Below, one piece after another: positions 55,180 through 64,000 of a stretch of DNA of 64,000 bases. The number at the start of each line of letters is the position of its first letter. Positions within the stretch are counted from its first letter, which is position 1. The notes under the pieces were generated by a model. It ran no database searches. It was not told where the DNA came from and worked only from the letters and a program-made list of their open reading frames with translations. Source of the DNA: Rhodovulum imhoffii. GTDB taxonomy: Bacteria; Pseudomonadota; Alphaproteobacteria; Rhodobacterales; Rhodobacteraceae. Made by a program: the position numbers and the translations under genes. The stretch lies in NCBI RefSeq assembly GCF_003046545.1, contig NZ_QAAA01000005.1:62001-126000 (forward strand), given 5' to 3'.

Positions 55180-56226
55180 TTATGAAATGCGGATGCGTGG
55201 GTTGAGAAACACGTAGCCGATATCCGAAATCAACTGCGTGACCAGCACCACCAGAACCGCAACGATGGAACAACTCAACAGCAACTCGATGTCGTTGGTG
55301 TCGGCGGCAGTGAACAGAGTCCAGCCAAAGCCCTTGTAATTGAACAGGGTTTCAACCACGACCACCCCGGTCAGAAGCCACGGAAACTGCAACATGATCA
55401 CCGTGAAAGGGGCGATCAGCGCGTTCCGCAAGGCATGGCGCAGGATGATCCTGCGAAATTTCAACCCCTTCAGGCGGGCCGTACGGATGTATTGCGCCGT
55501 CATCACCTCGGCCATGCTGGCGCGGGTCATGCGGGCGATATAGCCCATCCCGTAAAGCGCCATGGTGGCGACCGGCAGGGCGAAGTTTTCAAATGTCACG
55601 TCGCGCATCGCCGACGCGGCAGAGCCTTTTACCCATTTCAGCCCCACCGCCGAAGATGCGAAAACCGCGATGAAGATCACGCCGGAGACGTATTCCGGCG
55701 TTGCCGTCCACAGGATCGAAAAAGACGACAGCACCCTGTCTGCGCGGGACCCTTCGCGCATCCCGGCCAGGACACCGATGATCAGCGCCGAGGGAATCAT
55801 CACGATCATCACCCAGAACATCAGCGTACCGGTCAGGGCAAGCCGGGTGGCGATGATCTCTGATACATCGGCACGGAACCGGGTGGAGTAGCCGAAATCG
55901 CCCTGAAGGATACCGCAATAGGCCGGGGCGGTTTCCGGCGCTGCGCCACGATGGAGACAGCGCCCGGCAACGGTGCCGTCGGGGGCGGTTCGCGTCCAGC
56001 CGGGCACGACACCGATCCACTCTCCATAGCGGATCAGCAGCGGGCGGGCATAGCCGTTCTTTTCCAGCCAGCTCGCCACCTCGGCGTCGCTCATGCGGCT
56101 GTTGCCCTGGGTCTTGGCCAGTTTCTCGAGATTCGGATCGAGATTGGTCAGGAAGAAAACCACGAATGTAAGGCAGAGCGCCGTCAGGGCCATGACTCCG
56201 ACGCGCTTGAGAAGAAACTTGATCAT
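55180..56226 (-). CDS. Peptide-type ABC transporter permease (DppB-like)
   Basis: A 348-residue inner-membrane permease. It begins with the typical MIKFLLKRVGVMALTALCLTFVVFFL helix and has the EAA-loop motif TAQYIRTARLKGLKFRRIILRHALRN. A hydrophilic insert of about 40 residues near 75-110 includes two cysteines (CLHRG, YCGILQ). Second gene of the operon, 39 bp after the binding protein. Confidence 0.92.
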   Translation of the reverse strand: MIKFLLKRVGVMALTALCLTFVVFFLTNLDPNLEKLAKTQGNSRMSDAEVASWLEKNGYARPLLIRYGEWIGVVPGWTRTAPDGTVAGRCLHRGAAPETAPAYCGILQGDFGYSTRFRADVSEIIATRLALTGTLMFWVMIVMIPSALIIGVLAGMREGSRADRVLSSFSILWTATPEYVSGVIFIAVFASSAVGLKWVKGSAASAMRDVTFENFALPVATMALYGMGYIARMTRASMAEVMTAQYIRTARLKGLKFRRIILRHALRNALIAPFTVIMLQFPWLLTGVVVVETLFNYKGFGWTLFTAADTNDIELLLSCSIVAVLVVLVTQLISDIGYVFLNPRIRIS

Positions 56227-56265
56227 TCAGCCATCCTGTCACAGGGAAAGACGGGAGCAACCCGC

Positions 56266-57921
56266 TTAGGCCCAGCCCAGGTGGTGGATGTTGATTTCAT
56301 CCTTCTGATGCCGGTCCGCATTCAGGACGCCGGGCCTCACATGTCGGTAAAGCGAACGCCAGTAAGGCTGAATGATGACGCCTTCATCACGCAGTATCTG
56401 CTGTAGTCGGGCCATTTTCTCTCGCCGGGAACCGGCATCGGCGATGGCCATGGCTTCGGTCAGAAGGGCGTCGAACTGCGCATTCGCAAAGGCGGTTTCG
56501 TTCCACGCGGCATCGCTGCGATAAGCCAGGGCATAGACCTGGACACCAAGTTCGCGCCCGTTCCAGTTGACGACGGCAAAAGGGTATTTCTGCCAGTCGT
56601 TCCAGAAAGATGTTCCGGGGATGATCGTGCGCTTTACCCGCAGCCCCGCATCGCGCAACTGTGCGGCGCAGGCATCGGCCGTGTTACGGCGCCAGTCGTC
56701 GTCAATGGAGATCAATTCATGCTCGAAATCCAGCATTCCGGCCTCTTCCATCAGGCGGCGGGCCTCGGCGGGGTCGTGTTTCAGCGGGGGAAGTTGCGCA
56801 TATTCGGGATGAAGGGGGGAAACATGGTGGTTTTCGGCCACCTCGCCGCGCCCGGCATAACCCAACTCCAGAAGCACGGCGTTATCCACGGCCAGTTGCA
56901 GTGCCCGGCGCACGCGCACATCGGCATAGGGTTGGCGGCCATTCACCTGTGCTTTCTGGTTGGTGCGAATCACAACGGTGGAGGCGGTTACGATCTCGGA
57001 CCGTTCCCAGCCGATGGCATCGAACACGTCGACGAAATCGCCGACGGAATCGTAGTTTACATCAAATTCCTCAGCCTCGGCGGCAGCGACGGTGGCGGCC
57101 GGGTCGGTGCCAAAATCGATGAACTCCACCCGGTCGAGATAGGCATCGCCCCAGTAGGTGTGATCGGGGTTACGCTCCAGCACCGCGGTCACGCCGACCT
57201 GATGCTCGGCAATGCGGTAAGCCCCGGTGCCCACACCGTGATCCAGCACGTTCTGTCCGATCAGGTCGCGGTGCTGCACGGCGGCAGGGTAATCCGCGAA
57301 ACTGGGGATGAGCGTGATGTCGGAAACCGGCAGTTTCAGCCGCACGGTCAGCGCATCCTCGACCGCAACGGCACCTTCGACAATCCTGCCGGTTTGCGCA
57401 TCCACCAGCGAGGCCAGACGCGTCGCCATGGAGTTACCCTCCACTTTGGTATCGCACCAGGCCTCGATATTCGCAACCACGTCCGCGGCGGTGAAGTCGT
57501 CGCCATTGTTCCATTTCACGCCGGGGCGCAGCTTCAGCCGGTATTCCGTGGCGTTCCCGTTGACTTCCCAGCTTTCCAGCAGAACCGGCCGGAAGCTGCC
57601 GTCGTGGCGGAGTTCGACAAGATATTCCAGAACGCCACGGCTGAGGTTGCCCATCTGGCTGAAGTCGTAGAGACGCGGCTCCTTGAGGGCAAGAACATCC
57701 ATCTGGATGCGGAGGGTGCCCCCCTTTTTCGGGGTCGCCATATCCTGGGCGCGCGCCGGGGAAGGCAGCCCGGCCAATGTGCAGGCGGCGGCGGCAGTCG
57801 CGCCCAGCGCCGTCGCACGGGCCATGAATTCGCGTCGCGACATTTCCCCCGCACGGAACTCCCGGGCGAACATGCGCACGGCGGGGTGCACGGGCTTTCC
57901 GTTGATCGTATCCGTGGTCAT
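56266..57921 (-). CDS. Peptide-type ABC transporter substrate-binding protein (SBP family 5)
   Basis: A 551-residue periplasmic protein. A Tat-type signal carries R29-R30 in MSRREFMARAT, with cleavage near PARAQDM. The SBP_bac_5 domain has PKKGGTLRIQ, the signature region LRPGVKWNNGDDFTAADVVANIEAW, and HVSPLHPEYAQLPP. Ligand cannot be read from sequence (peptides, opines, glutathione and others are known for this family). First gene of the operon; two direct repeats lie 126-158 bp upstream. Confidence 0.92.
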   Translation of the reverse strand: MTTDTINGKPVHPAVRMFAREFRAGEMSRREFMARATALGATAAAACTLAGLPSPARAQDMATPKKGGTLRIQMDVLALKEPRLYDFSQMGNLSRGVLEYLVELRHDGSFRPVLLESWEVNGNATEYRLKLRPGVKWNNGDDFTAADVVANIEAWCDTKVEGNSMATRLASLVDAQTGRIVEGAVAVEDALTVRLKLPVSDITLIPSFADYPAAVQHRDLIGQNVLDHGVGTGAYRIAEHQVGVTAVLERNPDHTYWGDAYLDRVEFIDFGTDPAATVAAAEAEEFDVNYDSVGDFVDVFDAIGWERSEIVTASTVVIRTNQKAQVNGRQPYADVRVRRALQLAVDNAVLLELGYAGRGEVAENHHVSPLHPEYAQLPPLKHDPAEARRLMEEAGMLDFEHELISIDDDWRRNTADACAAQLRDAGLRVKRTIIPGTSFWNDWQKYPFAVVNWNGRELGVQVYALAYRSDAAWNETAFANAQFDALLTEAMAIADAGSRREKMARLQQILRDEGVIIQPYWRSLYRHVRPGVLNADRHQKDEINIHHLGWA

Positions 57922-58046
57922 TGCAATCTCCTTGTCCGGGCCACGCGACTGGCAGAGCGCGATACGCTCACGGGGCCCATGGGACCCGCCATGCCTGCAA
58001 GATGTGGAACGGCACATCTGTATCGATGCGTGGCGTCATGGTCTGA

Positions 58047-58079
58047 AAACGACATTCCGGCACAACAGAAACGACATTC
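58047..58079. promoter_or_regulatory. Two 11-bp direct repeats spaced 22 bp, upstream of the ABC operon
   Basis: AAACGACATTC occurs at 58047-58057 and again at 58069-58079, exactly two helical turns apart. The pair lies between the miaA stop and the binding-protein gene. Regularly spaced direct repeats of this kind are typical of response-regulator or other activator sites. Confidence 0.45.
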
Positions 58080-58096
58080 TTCCAAAAGGCAACCCT

Positions 58097-58972
58097 CTAG
58101 GTTGGCGTGACGGCCCAGCGCGGCCAGTTGCCAAGCCGGGAACGAAACCAGGTGCGCTGACGTTTGGCATACTGGCGGGAGGCCGCCTGCGCCGCCGCCC
58201 GCGCCTCATCGAGTGACATTTCCCCCCGCAGATGGGCGATGAGTTCCGCGGCCCCGATCGCCCTGGAGGAGAGCAGCGCCGGGTTCCAGCGGTTCAGGTT
58301 GGCGCGGGCTTCGTCCAGGGCGCCGGTTTCCAGCATCCTGTCAAAGCGCGCCTCGATCCGCCGGGCCAGCCAGTCGCGATCAGCCTCGATCACCAGCGGT
58401 TGCGCCTGTGCCAGCGGCAAGAGCGGGGGGGGCGTATCATCCTGCCAGGCCGCCAGCCCTTTGCCGGTCGCCTGCAAGACCTCCCATGCCCGCTGGACCC
58501 GCGCGGGGTTGAACGGGTCAACGCGGGCACGGGTGGCGGCGTCCAGTTCTTTCAGCAGGGGGCGGTGGCCTTCCCTTGCGATACGCCGGTCGGCAAGGGC
58601 GCGAATCCCGGGCGGGGTCGGCGGGATATCGGCAAGCCCCCCGGTCAACGCGGAAAAATAAAGCCCCGTGCCGCCCACGACAATCGGACGCTCCGGGCCG
58701 CGCAGGATCGGCGCGATGTCCCTCAGCCAGTGGCCGACGGAATATGTTCCGTCAAAGGGCACATGCCCATACAGGCGATGGGGCCGTGCCGCCTCCTCCC
58801 GCGGGGTGGGACGCGCCGTCAGGATGCGCCAGCCCTCGAAGACCTGTAGCGCGTCGGCATTGACGATCACGCCGCCCACCTCGCGGGCGATCTCCAGCGC
58901 GAGGGCGGATTTTCCGCTGGCGGTCGGGCCGGCGATCAGAATCGGGCGGTCGTCAAGAGGCGGCAGAGACAT
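58097..58972 (-). CDS. miaA: tRNA dimethylallyltransferase
   Basis: A 291-residue enzyme that adds a dimethylallyl group to A37 of tRNAs reading UNN codons. P-loop GPTASGKS (15-22), [14 protein letters not shown], then [15 protein letters not shown] and the C-terminal RTWFR for tRNA binding. The D of the usual 'NADSMQVY' motif is kept but S and Y vary, as in other roseobacters. [10 protein letters not shown] is the first Met before the P-loop at family distance; a much longer upstream frame is a shadow of pyrH. Confidence 0.94.
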   Translation of the reverse strand: MSLPPLDDRPILIAGPTASGKSALALEIAREVGGVIVNADALQVFEGWRILTARPTPREEAARPHRLYGHVPFDGTYSVGHWLRDIAPILRGPERPIVVGGTGLYFSALTGGLADIPPTPPGIRALADRRIAREGHRPLLKELDAATRARVDPFNPARVQRAWEVLQATGKGLAAWQDDTPPPLLPLAQAQPLVIEADRDWLARRIEARFDRMLETGALDEARANLNRWNPALLSSRAIGAAELIAHLRGEMSLDEARAAAQAASRQYAKRQRTWFRSRLGNWPRWAVTPT

Positions 58973-59062
58973 GGGACAGAGGCCTGGGGCTGTGCTTCTT
59001 CGTTGAACCCGGAAGGATTTTCCGACATTTTGCGCGCAAACAACAATCCGGGATCGAACCAT

Positions 59063-59800
59063 ATGAGTGAGGCAAACGGCAATCAACCGGCACCCGCGTA
59101 TAAACGCGTCTTGCTGAAAATCTCGGGCGAGGCCCTGATGGGCGATCAGGGATACGGCCTGCACCCGCCGACCGTGGAGCGCATCGCGCGGGAGGTTAAA
59201 TCCGTTCACGACCTCGGGGTTGAGATCTGCATGGTCATTGGCGGCGGCAACATCTTTCGCGGGTTGCAGGGCAGCGCACAGGGGATGGAACGTACCACCG
59301 CCGATTATATGGGCATGCTGGCGACCGTGATGAACGCGCTGGCGATGCAATCGGCGCTGGAGGGTCTGGGTGTTTTCTGCCGGGTCATCACCGCCATCCG
59401 CATGGACGAAGTGGCCGAGCCCTATATCCGCCGCCGCGCCGTGCGTCACCTCGAGAAAAAGCGCGTCTGCATCTTTGCCGCGGGCACCGGAAACCCCTAT
59501 TTCACGACCGACACCGCCGCCACCCTGCGCGCCAATGAAATGGCCTGTGAGGTGATCTTCAAGGGAACCAAGGTCGACGGCGTCTACGACAAGGATCCTG
59601 TCAGGTACGGCGATGCCCGGCGGTATGACGATATCACCTATGACGACGTCCTGCGCGACAACCTGGGCGTGATGGACGCCTCGGCCATCGCGCTGGCGCG
59701 GGACAACAATCTGCCCATCATCGTCTTCTCGCTGGATGAGCCGGGGGGGTTTCGCGGGATTCTCGCGGGGGAAGGCACCTATACAATCGTGCACGGTTGA
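59063..59800 (+). CDS. pyrH: Uridylate kinase
   Basis: A 245-residue kinase that converts UMP to [16 protein letters not shown] is the ATP loop, [10 protein letters not shown] and the GTP-effector region follow, and [13 protein letters not shown] plus [13 protein letters not shown] bind UMP and Mg. The start MSEANGNQP is preferred to an upstream ATG at 59003 that overlaps the miaA promoter side. It heads the pyrH-frr-uppS-cdsA-dxr-rseP cluster, a standard order. Confidence 0.96.
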   Translation: MSEANGNQPAPAYKRVLLKISGEALMGDQGYGLHPPTVERIAREVKSVHDLGVEICMVIGGGNIFRGLQGSAQGMERTTADYMGMLATVMNALAMQSALEGLGVFCRVITAIRMDEVAEPYIRRRAVRHLEKKRVCIFAAGTGNPYFTTDTAATLRANEMACEVIFKGTKVDGVYDKDPVRYGDARRYDDITYDDVLRDNLGVMDASAIALARDNNLPIIVFSLDEPGGFRGILAGEGTYTIVHG

Positions 59801-59850
59801 GGCTATAGCAGAAGGCAGAGGCCCTGCCGGCAAAACAAGAGACAAAGACA

Positions 59851-60417
59851 ATGGCTGACGAAGATCTTGAAATCGACCTCGATGACCTGGCGCGCCGGAT
59901 GGACGGTGCGATGAATGCGCTCAAGCAGGAATTTGCGTCGCTGCGCACCGGGCGGGCCTCTGCGTCGATGGTGGAACCGGTGATGGTGGATGCGTACGGC
60001 GCCACGACCCCGATCAACCAGGTAGGCACCGTCAATGTGCCCGAACCGCGAATGGTCACCATCAATGTGTGGGACAAGTCCCTGGTGGGCAAGGTCGAAA
60101 AGGCGATTCGGGAATCCGGCCTGGGGATCAATCCGCAGACCGACGGCACCATCATCCGCCTGCCGATTCCCGAACTGAACGAAGAGCGCCGTCGTGAGTT
60201 GACCAAGGTCGCCGCCCAGTATGCCGAACACGCCCGCGTCGCGATCCGCAACGTGCGCCGGGACGGTATGGACCAGTTGAAGAAGGCCAAGGCCGCTGGC
60301 ATGGGGGAAGACGACGTCAAGATCTGGTCGGACGAAATTCAGGAACTGACCGACGCTTACATCGGCAAGGTCGATGCGGCGCTGGAGCACAAGCAAGACG
60401 AGATCATGCAGGTCTGA
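59851..60417 (+). CDS. frr: Ribosome recycling factor
   Basis: A 188-residue factor that, with EF-G, splits post-termination ribosomes. The three-helix bundle has [20 protein letters not shown] near the start and the conserved [18 protein letters not shown]-like segment ([15 protein letters not shown]) in the middle. Length is typical. 50 bp after pyrH. Confidence 0.97.
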   Translation: MADEDLEIDLDDLARRMDGAMNALKQEFASLRTGRASASMVEPVMVDAYGATTPINQVGTVNVPEPRMVTINVWDKSLVGKVEKAIRESGLGINPQTDGTIIRLPIPELNEERRRELTKVAAQYAEHARVAIRNVRRDGMDQLKKAKAAGMGEDDVKIWSDEIQELTDAYIGKVDAALEHKQDEIMQV

Positions 60418-60425
60418 CGGGCCGC

Positions 60426-61172
60426 ATGGCCGGAAAGGAACAGCGCGTGGCCGCGAAAGAACCAGAGCAGGGCGCGCCGACCCATGTTGCGATCATCATG
60501 GATGGGAACGGTCGCTGGGCACAAAAGCGGGGGCGGCCCCGGCTGTTCGGTCACAGGGCGGGGGCGCGGCGTGTGCGTGAAATCGTCACGGCCTGCCCTG
60601 ACCTCGGCATCCGGTACCTGACGATTTTCGCCTTTTCCACGGAAAACTGGCGCCGCACGCAGGTTGAGGTGGCCGGGCTTATGAGCCTTTTCCGCCGGTA
60701 TATTCAGAAGGAGGCGCTGGCCCTTCGGGCGGAGCGGGTCCGGGTCCGGTTCATCGGCGACCGTGACAGGCTGGATGCGAAACTCGTGGCGCTGATGCAG
60801 TCGCTTGAGACGATGACCGAGGCCAATGACCGCGTTCACCTGACGATCGCGTTGAATTATGGCGGACGCGACGAAGTGGCCCGTGCCACCCGCCGTCTGG
60901 CGCGCGAAGTGGCCGCCGGGCGGCTTTCGCCCGAGGATGTCGATGCCGAAACGCTGGCCAGTTTTCTGGATACCTGCCTGCTGCCCGACCCGGATCTTGT
61001 CATCCGGACCTCGGGGGAGGCGCGGATCTCGAACTTCTTGCTGTGGCAGTCGGCCTATGCGGAATACGAGTTCACGCCGGTGCTGTGGCCCGACTTCACG
61101 GCAGACCATTTTGCGCGAATTGTCGGGACTTATTCGACTCGGGACAGGCGCTATGGCGCGGTGAAAATATGA
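60426..61172 (+). CDS. uppS: Undecaprenyl diphosphate synthase
   Basis: A 248-residue cis-prenyltransferase that makes C55-PP, the carrier lipid for cell-wall synthesis. HVAIIMDGNGRWA has the catalytic D26, FGHRAGARRVREIV follows, and LVIRTSGEARISNFLLWQSAYAE is the C-terminal substrate motif. The stop overlaps cdsA. Confidence 0.96.
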   Translation: MAGKEQRVAAKEPEQGAPTHVAIIMDGNGRWAQKRGRPRLFGHRAGARRVREIVTACPDLGIRYLTIFAFSTENWRRTQVEVAGLMSLFRRYIQKEALALRAERVRVRFIGDRDRLDAKLVALMQSLETMTEANDRVHLTIALNYGGRDEVARATRRLAREVAAGRLSPEDVDAETLASFLDTCLLPDPDLVIRTSGEARISNFLLWQSAYAEYEFTPVLWPDFTADHFARIVGTYSTRDRRYGAVKI

Positions 61173-61957
61173 TGGCACAAAAATGGGACGATCTGGCAAA
61201 GCGCACGCTTTCGGCCCTGGCGATGGCTGCGGTCGGGGTGGTGGCGGTTTGGCTGGGGGGCATCTGGTTTGCGGCTCTCGCGGCGCTGGCCTGTGGCGTG
61301 ATGCTGTGGGAACTGGCGCGCATGCTTTCGCCCACGCAAACGCACCTGGCGCTGACGCTGGCCGCTCTGGGCGGGGGAGCCGTGCTGTTGGGGCGCGTGC
61401 TGCCCGGGTCTTTGGGCTATGTGGGGGTGGCGGGGCCTGCGATGGTCGGGGCGGCCTTGCTGATGAGGGAAAAGGCGGTCTTCGCGGTCTATGGGGTGGC
61501 GATAACCGTGGCAGCCTGCGGGTTGGTGGATTTTCGTGTGACGCACGGGGCGGTCTGGCTGGTCTGGCTGGTGCTGGTGGTTATCGCCACGGATGTGTTC
61601 GGGTATTTCGCAGGGCGGATGTTTGGCGGGCCGAAATTCTGGCCCCGTATCAGCCCCAAGAAAACATGGGCCGGTACGGTGGCGGGCTGGGTTGCTGCCG
61701 GGGTGATCGGGGTGCTGTTCCTGACTTTCACCAATGCCGGGCGCGATTTGCCCTGGATTTCAATGCTGCTGTCGCTGGCCAGCCAGATGGGCGACATTGC
61801 CGAAAGCGCGATCAAGAGGCGCGCAGGGGTGAAGGACAGTTCCTCGCTTTTGCCGGGTCACGGCGGGCTGCTCGACCGGTTTGACGGTTTGCTTGGGGCG
61901 TCGCTGTTCATGCTGCTGGTCGCCCAACTTGTCTATGTGCCCGAAGTGAGGTTTTGA
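61169..61957 (+). CDS. cdsA: Phosphatidate cytidylyltransferase
   Basis: A 262-residue membrane enzyme making CDP-diacylglycerol for phospholipids. Six to seven hydrophobic segments, and the C-terminal signature SAIKRRAGVKDSSSLLPGHGGLLDRFDG, whose conserved acidic and basic residues are all present. Two ATGs overlap (61169 and 61172); the first overlaps the uppS stop. Confidence 0.95.
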   Translation: MMAQKWDDLAKRTLSALAMAAVGVVAVWLGGIWFAALAALACGVMLWELARMLSPTQTHLALTLAALGGGAVLLGRVLPGSLGYVGVAGPAMVGAALLMREKAVFAVYGVAITVAACGLVDFRVTHGAVWLVWLVLVVIATDVFGYFAGRMFGGPKFWPRISPKKTWAGTVAGWVAAGVIGVLFLTFTNAGRDLPWISMLLSLASQMGDIAESAIKRRAGVKDSSSLLPGHGGLLDRFDGLLGASLFMLLVAQLVYVPEVRF

Positions 61958-61960
61958 AGA

Positions 61961-63145
61961 ATGCGCAAACGCATCACGATTTTCGGTGCAACCGGATCGA
62001 TCGGTGAAAACACGGTGGATCTTCTGACTCGCCAGGGCGGGGCGGAGGTTTATGACGTGGTTGCGCTCAGCGGGGGGCGAAATGTTGCCCGTCTGGCGGA
62101 GCAGGCAAAGGCGTTACGGGCCAGCCTGGCCGTGACGGCCTTTCCCGAATGTTACGAAGATCTGAAAGCCGCGCTGGCGGGCAGCGGTGTCGAGGCTGCC
62201 GCGGGCCCGCAGGCCCTGATCGAGGCGGCGGACCGCCCGTCCGACTGGATCATGTCGGCCATCGTGGGCGCGGCGGGGCTGGTGCCGGGGATGAGGGCGC
62301 TGCGCCACGGAACGACGCTGGCGCTGGCCAACAAGGAAAGTCTTGTGACTGCCGGGCCGCTTCTGATGGCGACGGCACGCGCAAACGGAGCACGCATCCT
62401 GCCGGTCGACAGCGAACATTCCGCTGTGTTCCAGGCGCTGGCGGGGGAGGATATAGACGCCGTGGAGCGCATCATCATCACCGCTTCGGGCGGGGCCTTC
62501 CGGGATTGGCCGCAGGAGGATATCGCCCGCGCCACGCCGGAGCAGGCCTCCAGCCATCCGAACTGGGCGATGGGGCAGCGGATCACGGTGGACAGCGCCT
62601 CTATGTTTAATAAGGCCCTTGAACTCATTGAAACAAAAGAATATTTCGGGATAGATCCCGGCAGAATAGAGGCTGTCGTGCACCCCGAATCCCTGGTTCA
62701 CGCGCTGGTGGGATTTCGTGACGGGGGGATCATGGCCCATGTCGGCCCGCCGGATATGCGCCATGCCATCGGTTATGCCCTGAACTGGCCAAACCGGGCG
62801 GAACTGCCTGTCGCGCGGCTGGATCTGGCGGAAATCGGCAGGCTGACCTTTCGCCCGGCCTGCGAGACACGCTGGCCCGCGTTGCGGCTTGCGCGGCTGG
62901 TCATGGCGCAGGGCGGGTTGAGCGGTGCGGTTTTCAACGGCGCAAAGGAGCGCGCGCTGGATGCCTTCCTTGACCGCCGGATCGGGTTTTTGCAGATGAA
63001 CGATGTAGTGGAGGCCAGTCTTGAGGTCCTTTCCGATCACATCGTTCACAGCGATACGGTTATGGACCTTGACGTCATCCTGCACACGGACCATCTGGCC
63101 AGAGAAGCCGCCGAGGGTGTGATCAGCCGCCTGCACGCCGCCTGA
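61961..63145 (+). CDS. dxr: 1-Deoxy-D-xylulose 5-phosphate reductoisomerase
   Basis: A 394-residue enzyme, second step of the MEP isoprenoid route. IFGATGSIGENTVDLL binds NADPH, LANKESLVTAG and LPVDSEHSAVFQAL hold the metal and substrate residues, and ITASGGAFRDW is the flexible-loop region. Starts 3 bp after cdsA. It provides precursors for uppS in the same cluster. Confidence 0.97.
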   Translation: MRKRITIFGATGSIGENTVDLLTRQGGAEVYDVVALSGGRNVARLAEQAKALRASLAVTAFPECYEDLKAALAGSGVEAAAGPQALIEAADRPSDWIMSAIVGAAGLVPGMRALRHGTTLALANKESLVTAGPLLMATARANGARILPVDSEHSAVFQALAGEDIDAVERIIITASGGAFRDWPQEDIARATPEQASSHPNWAMGQRITVDSASMFNKALELIETKEYFGIDPGRIEAVVHPESLVHALVGFRDGGIMAHVGPPDMRHAIGYALNWPNRAELPVARLDLAEIGRLTFRPACETRWPALRLARLVMAQGGLSGAVFNGAKERALDAFLDRRIGFLQMNDVVEASLEVLSDHIVHSDTVMDLDVILHTDHLAREAAEGVISRLHAA

Positions 63146-63160
63146 CCGGAAGGAAAGCTC

Positions 63161-64000
63161 TTGGATATCCTCACATTGATTCCGTCATTCGGGAACCTCC
63201 TTTTCACAGGGGGGGCGTTCGTTGTCGCGTTGAGCGTGATCGTGGCGATTCATGAATACGGGCATTATATCGTCGGGCGCTGGTGCGGTATCCATGCGGA
63301 GGTGTTTTCCATAGGCTTCGGTCCGGTTCTTACCTCACGGGTGGACCGGCGCGGGACGCGTTGGCAGATCGCTGCGCTGCCTTTCGGGGGCTACGTTCGT
63401 TTCCTGGGCGATTCCGACGCCGCCAGCGGCAAGGATGGCCGCGCGATCGAGGCGATGGGGGCTGAAACCCGGCGCCGCACCATGCATGGTGCGCCCCTTT
63501 GGGCCCGCACGGCGACAGTGGCGGCGGGGCCTTTGGCAAATTTCCTGTTGGCGGTGGTAGTGTTTGCGGCACTTTCGCTGGTGCGCGGCACGGCGATTGA
63601 GCCGCCCACGGTCGGTGAGTTGAAGCCTTTGCCGCGGGCGGTGGCGGCGCTGGAGCCGGGGGACGAGATCGTGGCGATCAACGGGCAGGCGACGCCGGAT
63701 TACGCCAGCTTCTACGGGGTGGTGGGGGGGCTGCCGCCCGGTGGCGCGGTGACTTATCGGCTTCGGCAGGGGGGGGAAACCCGCGAAATTACTGGCACGC
63801 ATCCGTTTCCACCGATCATCGACGAGGTACAACCCGGCCTTCCGGCCGGGGAGGTCGGGCTGAAGCCCGGTGACGTAATCGTGTCGATCGACGGGCAGCC
63901 GATTTCCGCATTCCCGCAAATGCAGCAGGTGGTGAACACGGGCGGCGGCGCACCGATGGTGTTGGGCGTGTGGCGAGATGGCAGGGAGTTTGCCGTTACG
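63161..64000 (+). CDS. rseP: Site-2 metalloprotease RseP, N-terminal part
   Basis: The first 280 residues of an intramembrane zinc protease; the gene runs off the right edge. HEYGH (31-35) in the first membrane segment is the zinc and catalytic motif, followed by FSIGFGPVL and FGGYVRFLGD. A PDZ domain begins near residue 145 (GELKPLPRAVAALEPGDEI) and a second near 225 (GLPAGEVGLKPGDVI). Start is TTG 63161 with AAGGAAAG eight bases upstream. In E. coli it cleaves anti-sigma factor RseA and signal peptides. Confidence 0.93.
   Translation, partial: MDILTLIPSFGNLLFTGGAFVVALSVIVAIHEYGHYIVGRWCGIHAEVFSIGFGPVLTSRVDRRGTRWQIAALPFGGYVRFLGDSDAASGKDGRAIEAMGAETRRRTMHGAPLWARTATVAAGPLANFLLAVVVFAALSLVRGTAIEPPTVGELKPLPRAVAALEPGDEIVAINGQATPDYASFYGVVGGLPPGGAVTYRLRQGGETREITGTHPFPPIIDEVQPGLPAGEVGLKPGDVIVSIDGQPISAFPQMQQVVNTGGGAPMVLGVWRDGREFAVT

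Noticed and set aside
1-64000. Mobile elements, prophage or CRISPR
   Set aside because: No transposase, integrase other than XerD, inverted-repeat-flanked element or spaced repeat array was seen.

Overview
This window reads as ordinary chromosome of a high-GC alphaproteobacterium of the Rhodobacterales (Roseobacter/Paracoccaceae group). Supporting signs are the sqdB-sqdD-sqdC sulfolipid operon, a form II CO-dehydrogenase-type cox cluster, a split B12-methyltransferase gene set with a RamA-like activator, DUF1127-like and IalB-family small proteins, frequent TTG starts, and an infC gene that starts with ATA. No insertion sequence, prophage, CRISPR array or rRNA operon is visible. The only RNA gene I can call firmly is a tRNA-Gly(CCC).

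Layout. 1-4.6 kb (minus strand): mlaE (partial), alr, dnaB, pyrE, pyrC, with three phased DnaA boxes upstream of dnaB. 4.8-7.2 kb: two small proteins, a family 2 glycosyltransferase and a LysE exporter. 7.3-14.4 kb (plus strand): coxD, coxE, xdhC/coxF-like, coxS, coxL, coxM, with an FNR-type box and a double-hairpin RNA element between coxE and xdhC. 14.4-17.3 kb: infC, an alanine-rich LEA-like protein, an alkA-type glycosylase and an esterase. 17.4-21.8 kb: an HNH protein, then zwf-pgl-pgi for glucose-6-phosphate metabolism. 21.9-27.2 kb (minus strand): tRNA-Gly, a corrinoid activator, a lipoprotein, and a three-gene folate/corrinoid methyl-transfer operon. 27.4-31.5 kb (plus strand): Ppx/GppA, rlmE, a Nudix protein and a PiT phosphate transporter. 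31.4-34.4 kb (minus strand): sqdBDC. 34.9-40.6 kb: cell-envelope genes (DUF882, L,D-transpeptidase, lpxD, ACP, ketoacyl synthase, IalB-like). 40.7-47.3 kb: a DUF429 gene broken by an in-frame stop, a HerA-like ATPase, a CNNM/CorC protein, xerD, a secreted protein of unknown function and a 44-residue membrane protein. 47.4-51.9 kb: aroK-aroB, an ArsR-ArsC fusion with an aquaporin, ssb and a lytic transglycosylase. 51.9-57.9 kb (minus strand): an oligopeptide-type ABC importer operon. 58.1-64 kb: miaA, then pyrH-frr-uppS-cdsA-dxr-rseP (rseP partial).

How the parts work together. The cox genes encode a molybdenum hydroxylase (S, L and M subunits) with its maturation ATPase, VWA partner and XdhC-type cofactor chaperone. 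The CoxL active-site loop is AYRGAGR, so CO may not be the true substrate. The methyl-transfer operon and the distant activator gene look like parts of the split methionine synthase described in roseobacters; the two proteins also end in near-identical arginine-rich tails. lpxD is followed by its own ACP and ketoacyl synthase, suggesting a dedicated acyl supply for lipid A.

Most is housekeeping. The less expected items are regulatory or small: the phased DnaA boxes at dnaB, the FNR box and CUCCC-loop RNA ahead of the cox operon, a candidate minus-strand sRNA beside the HerA-like gene, 22-bp-phased direct repeats upstream of the ABC operon, and an ArsR operator overlapping its own start codon. 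I saw no unambiguous undescribed multi-gene system.
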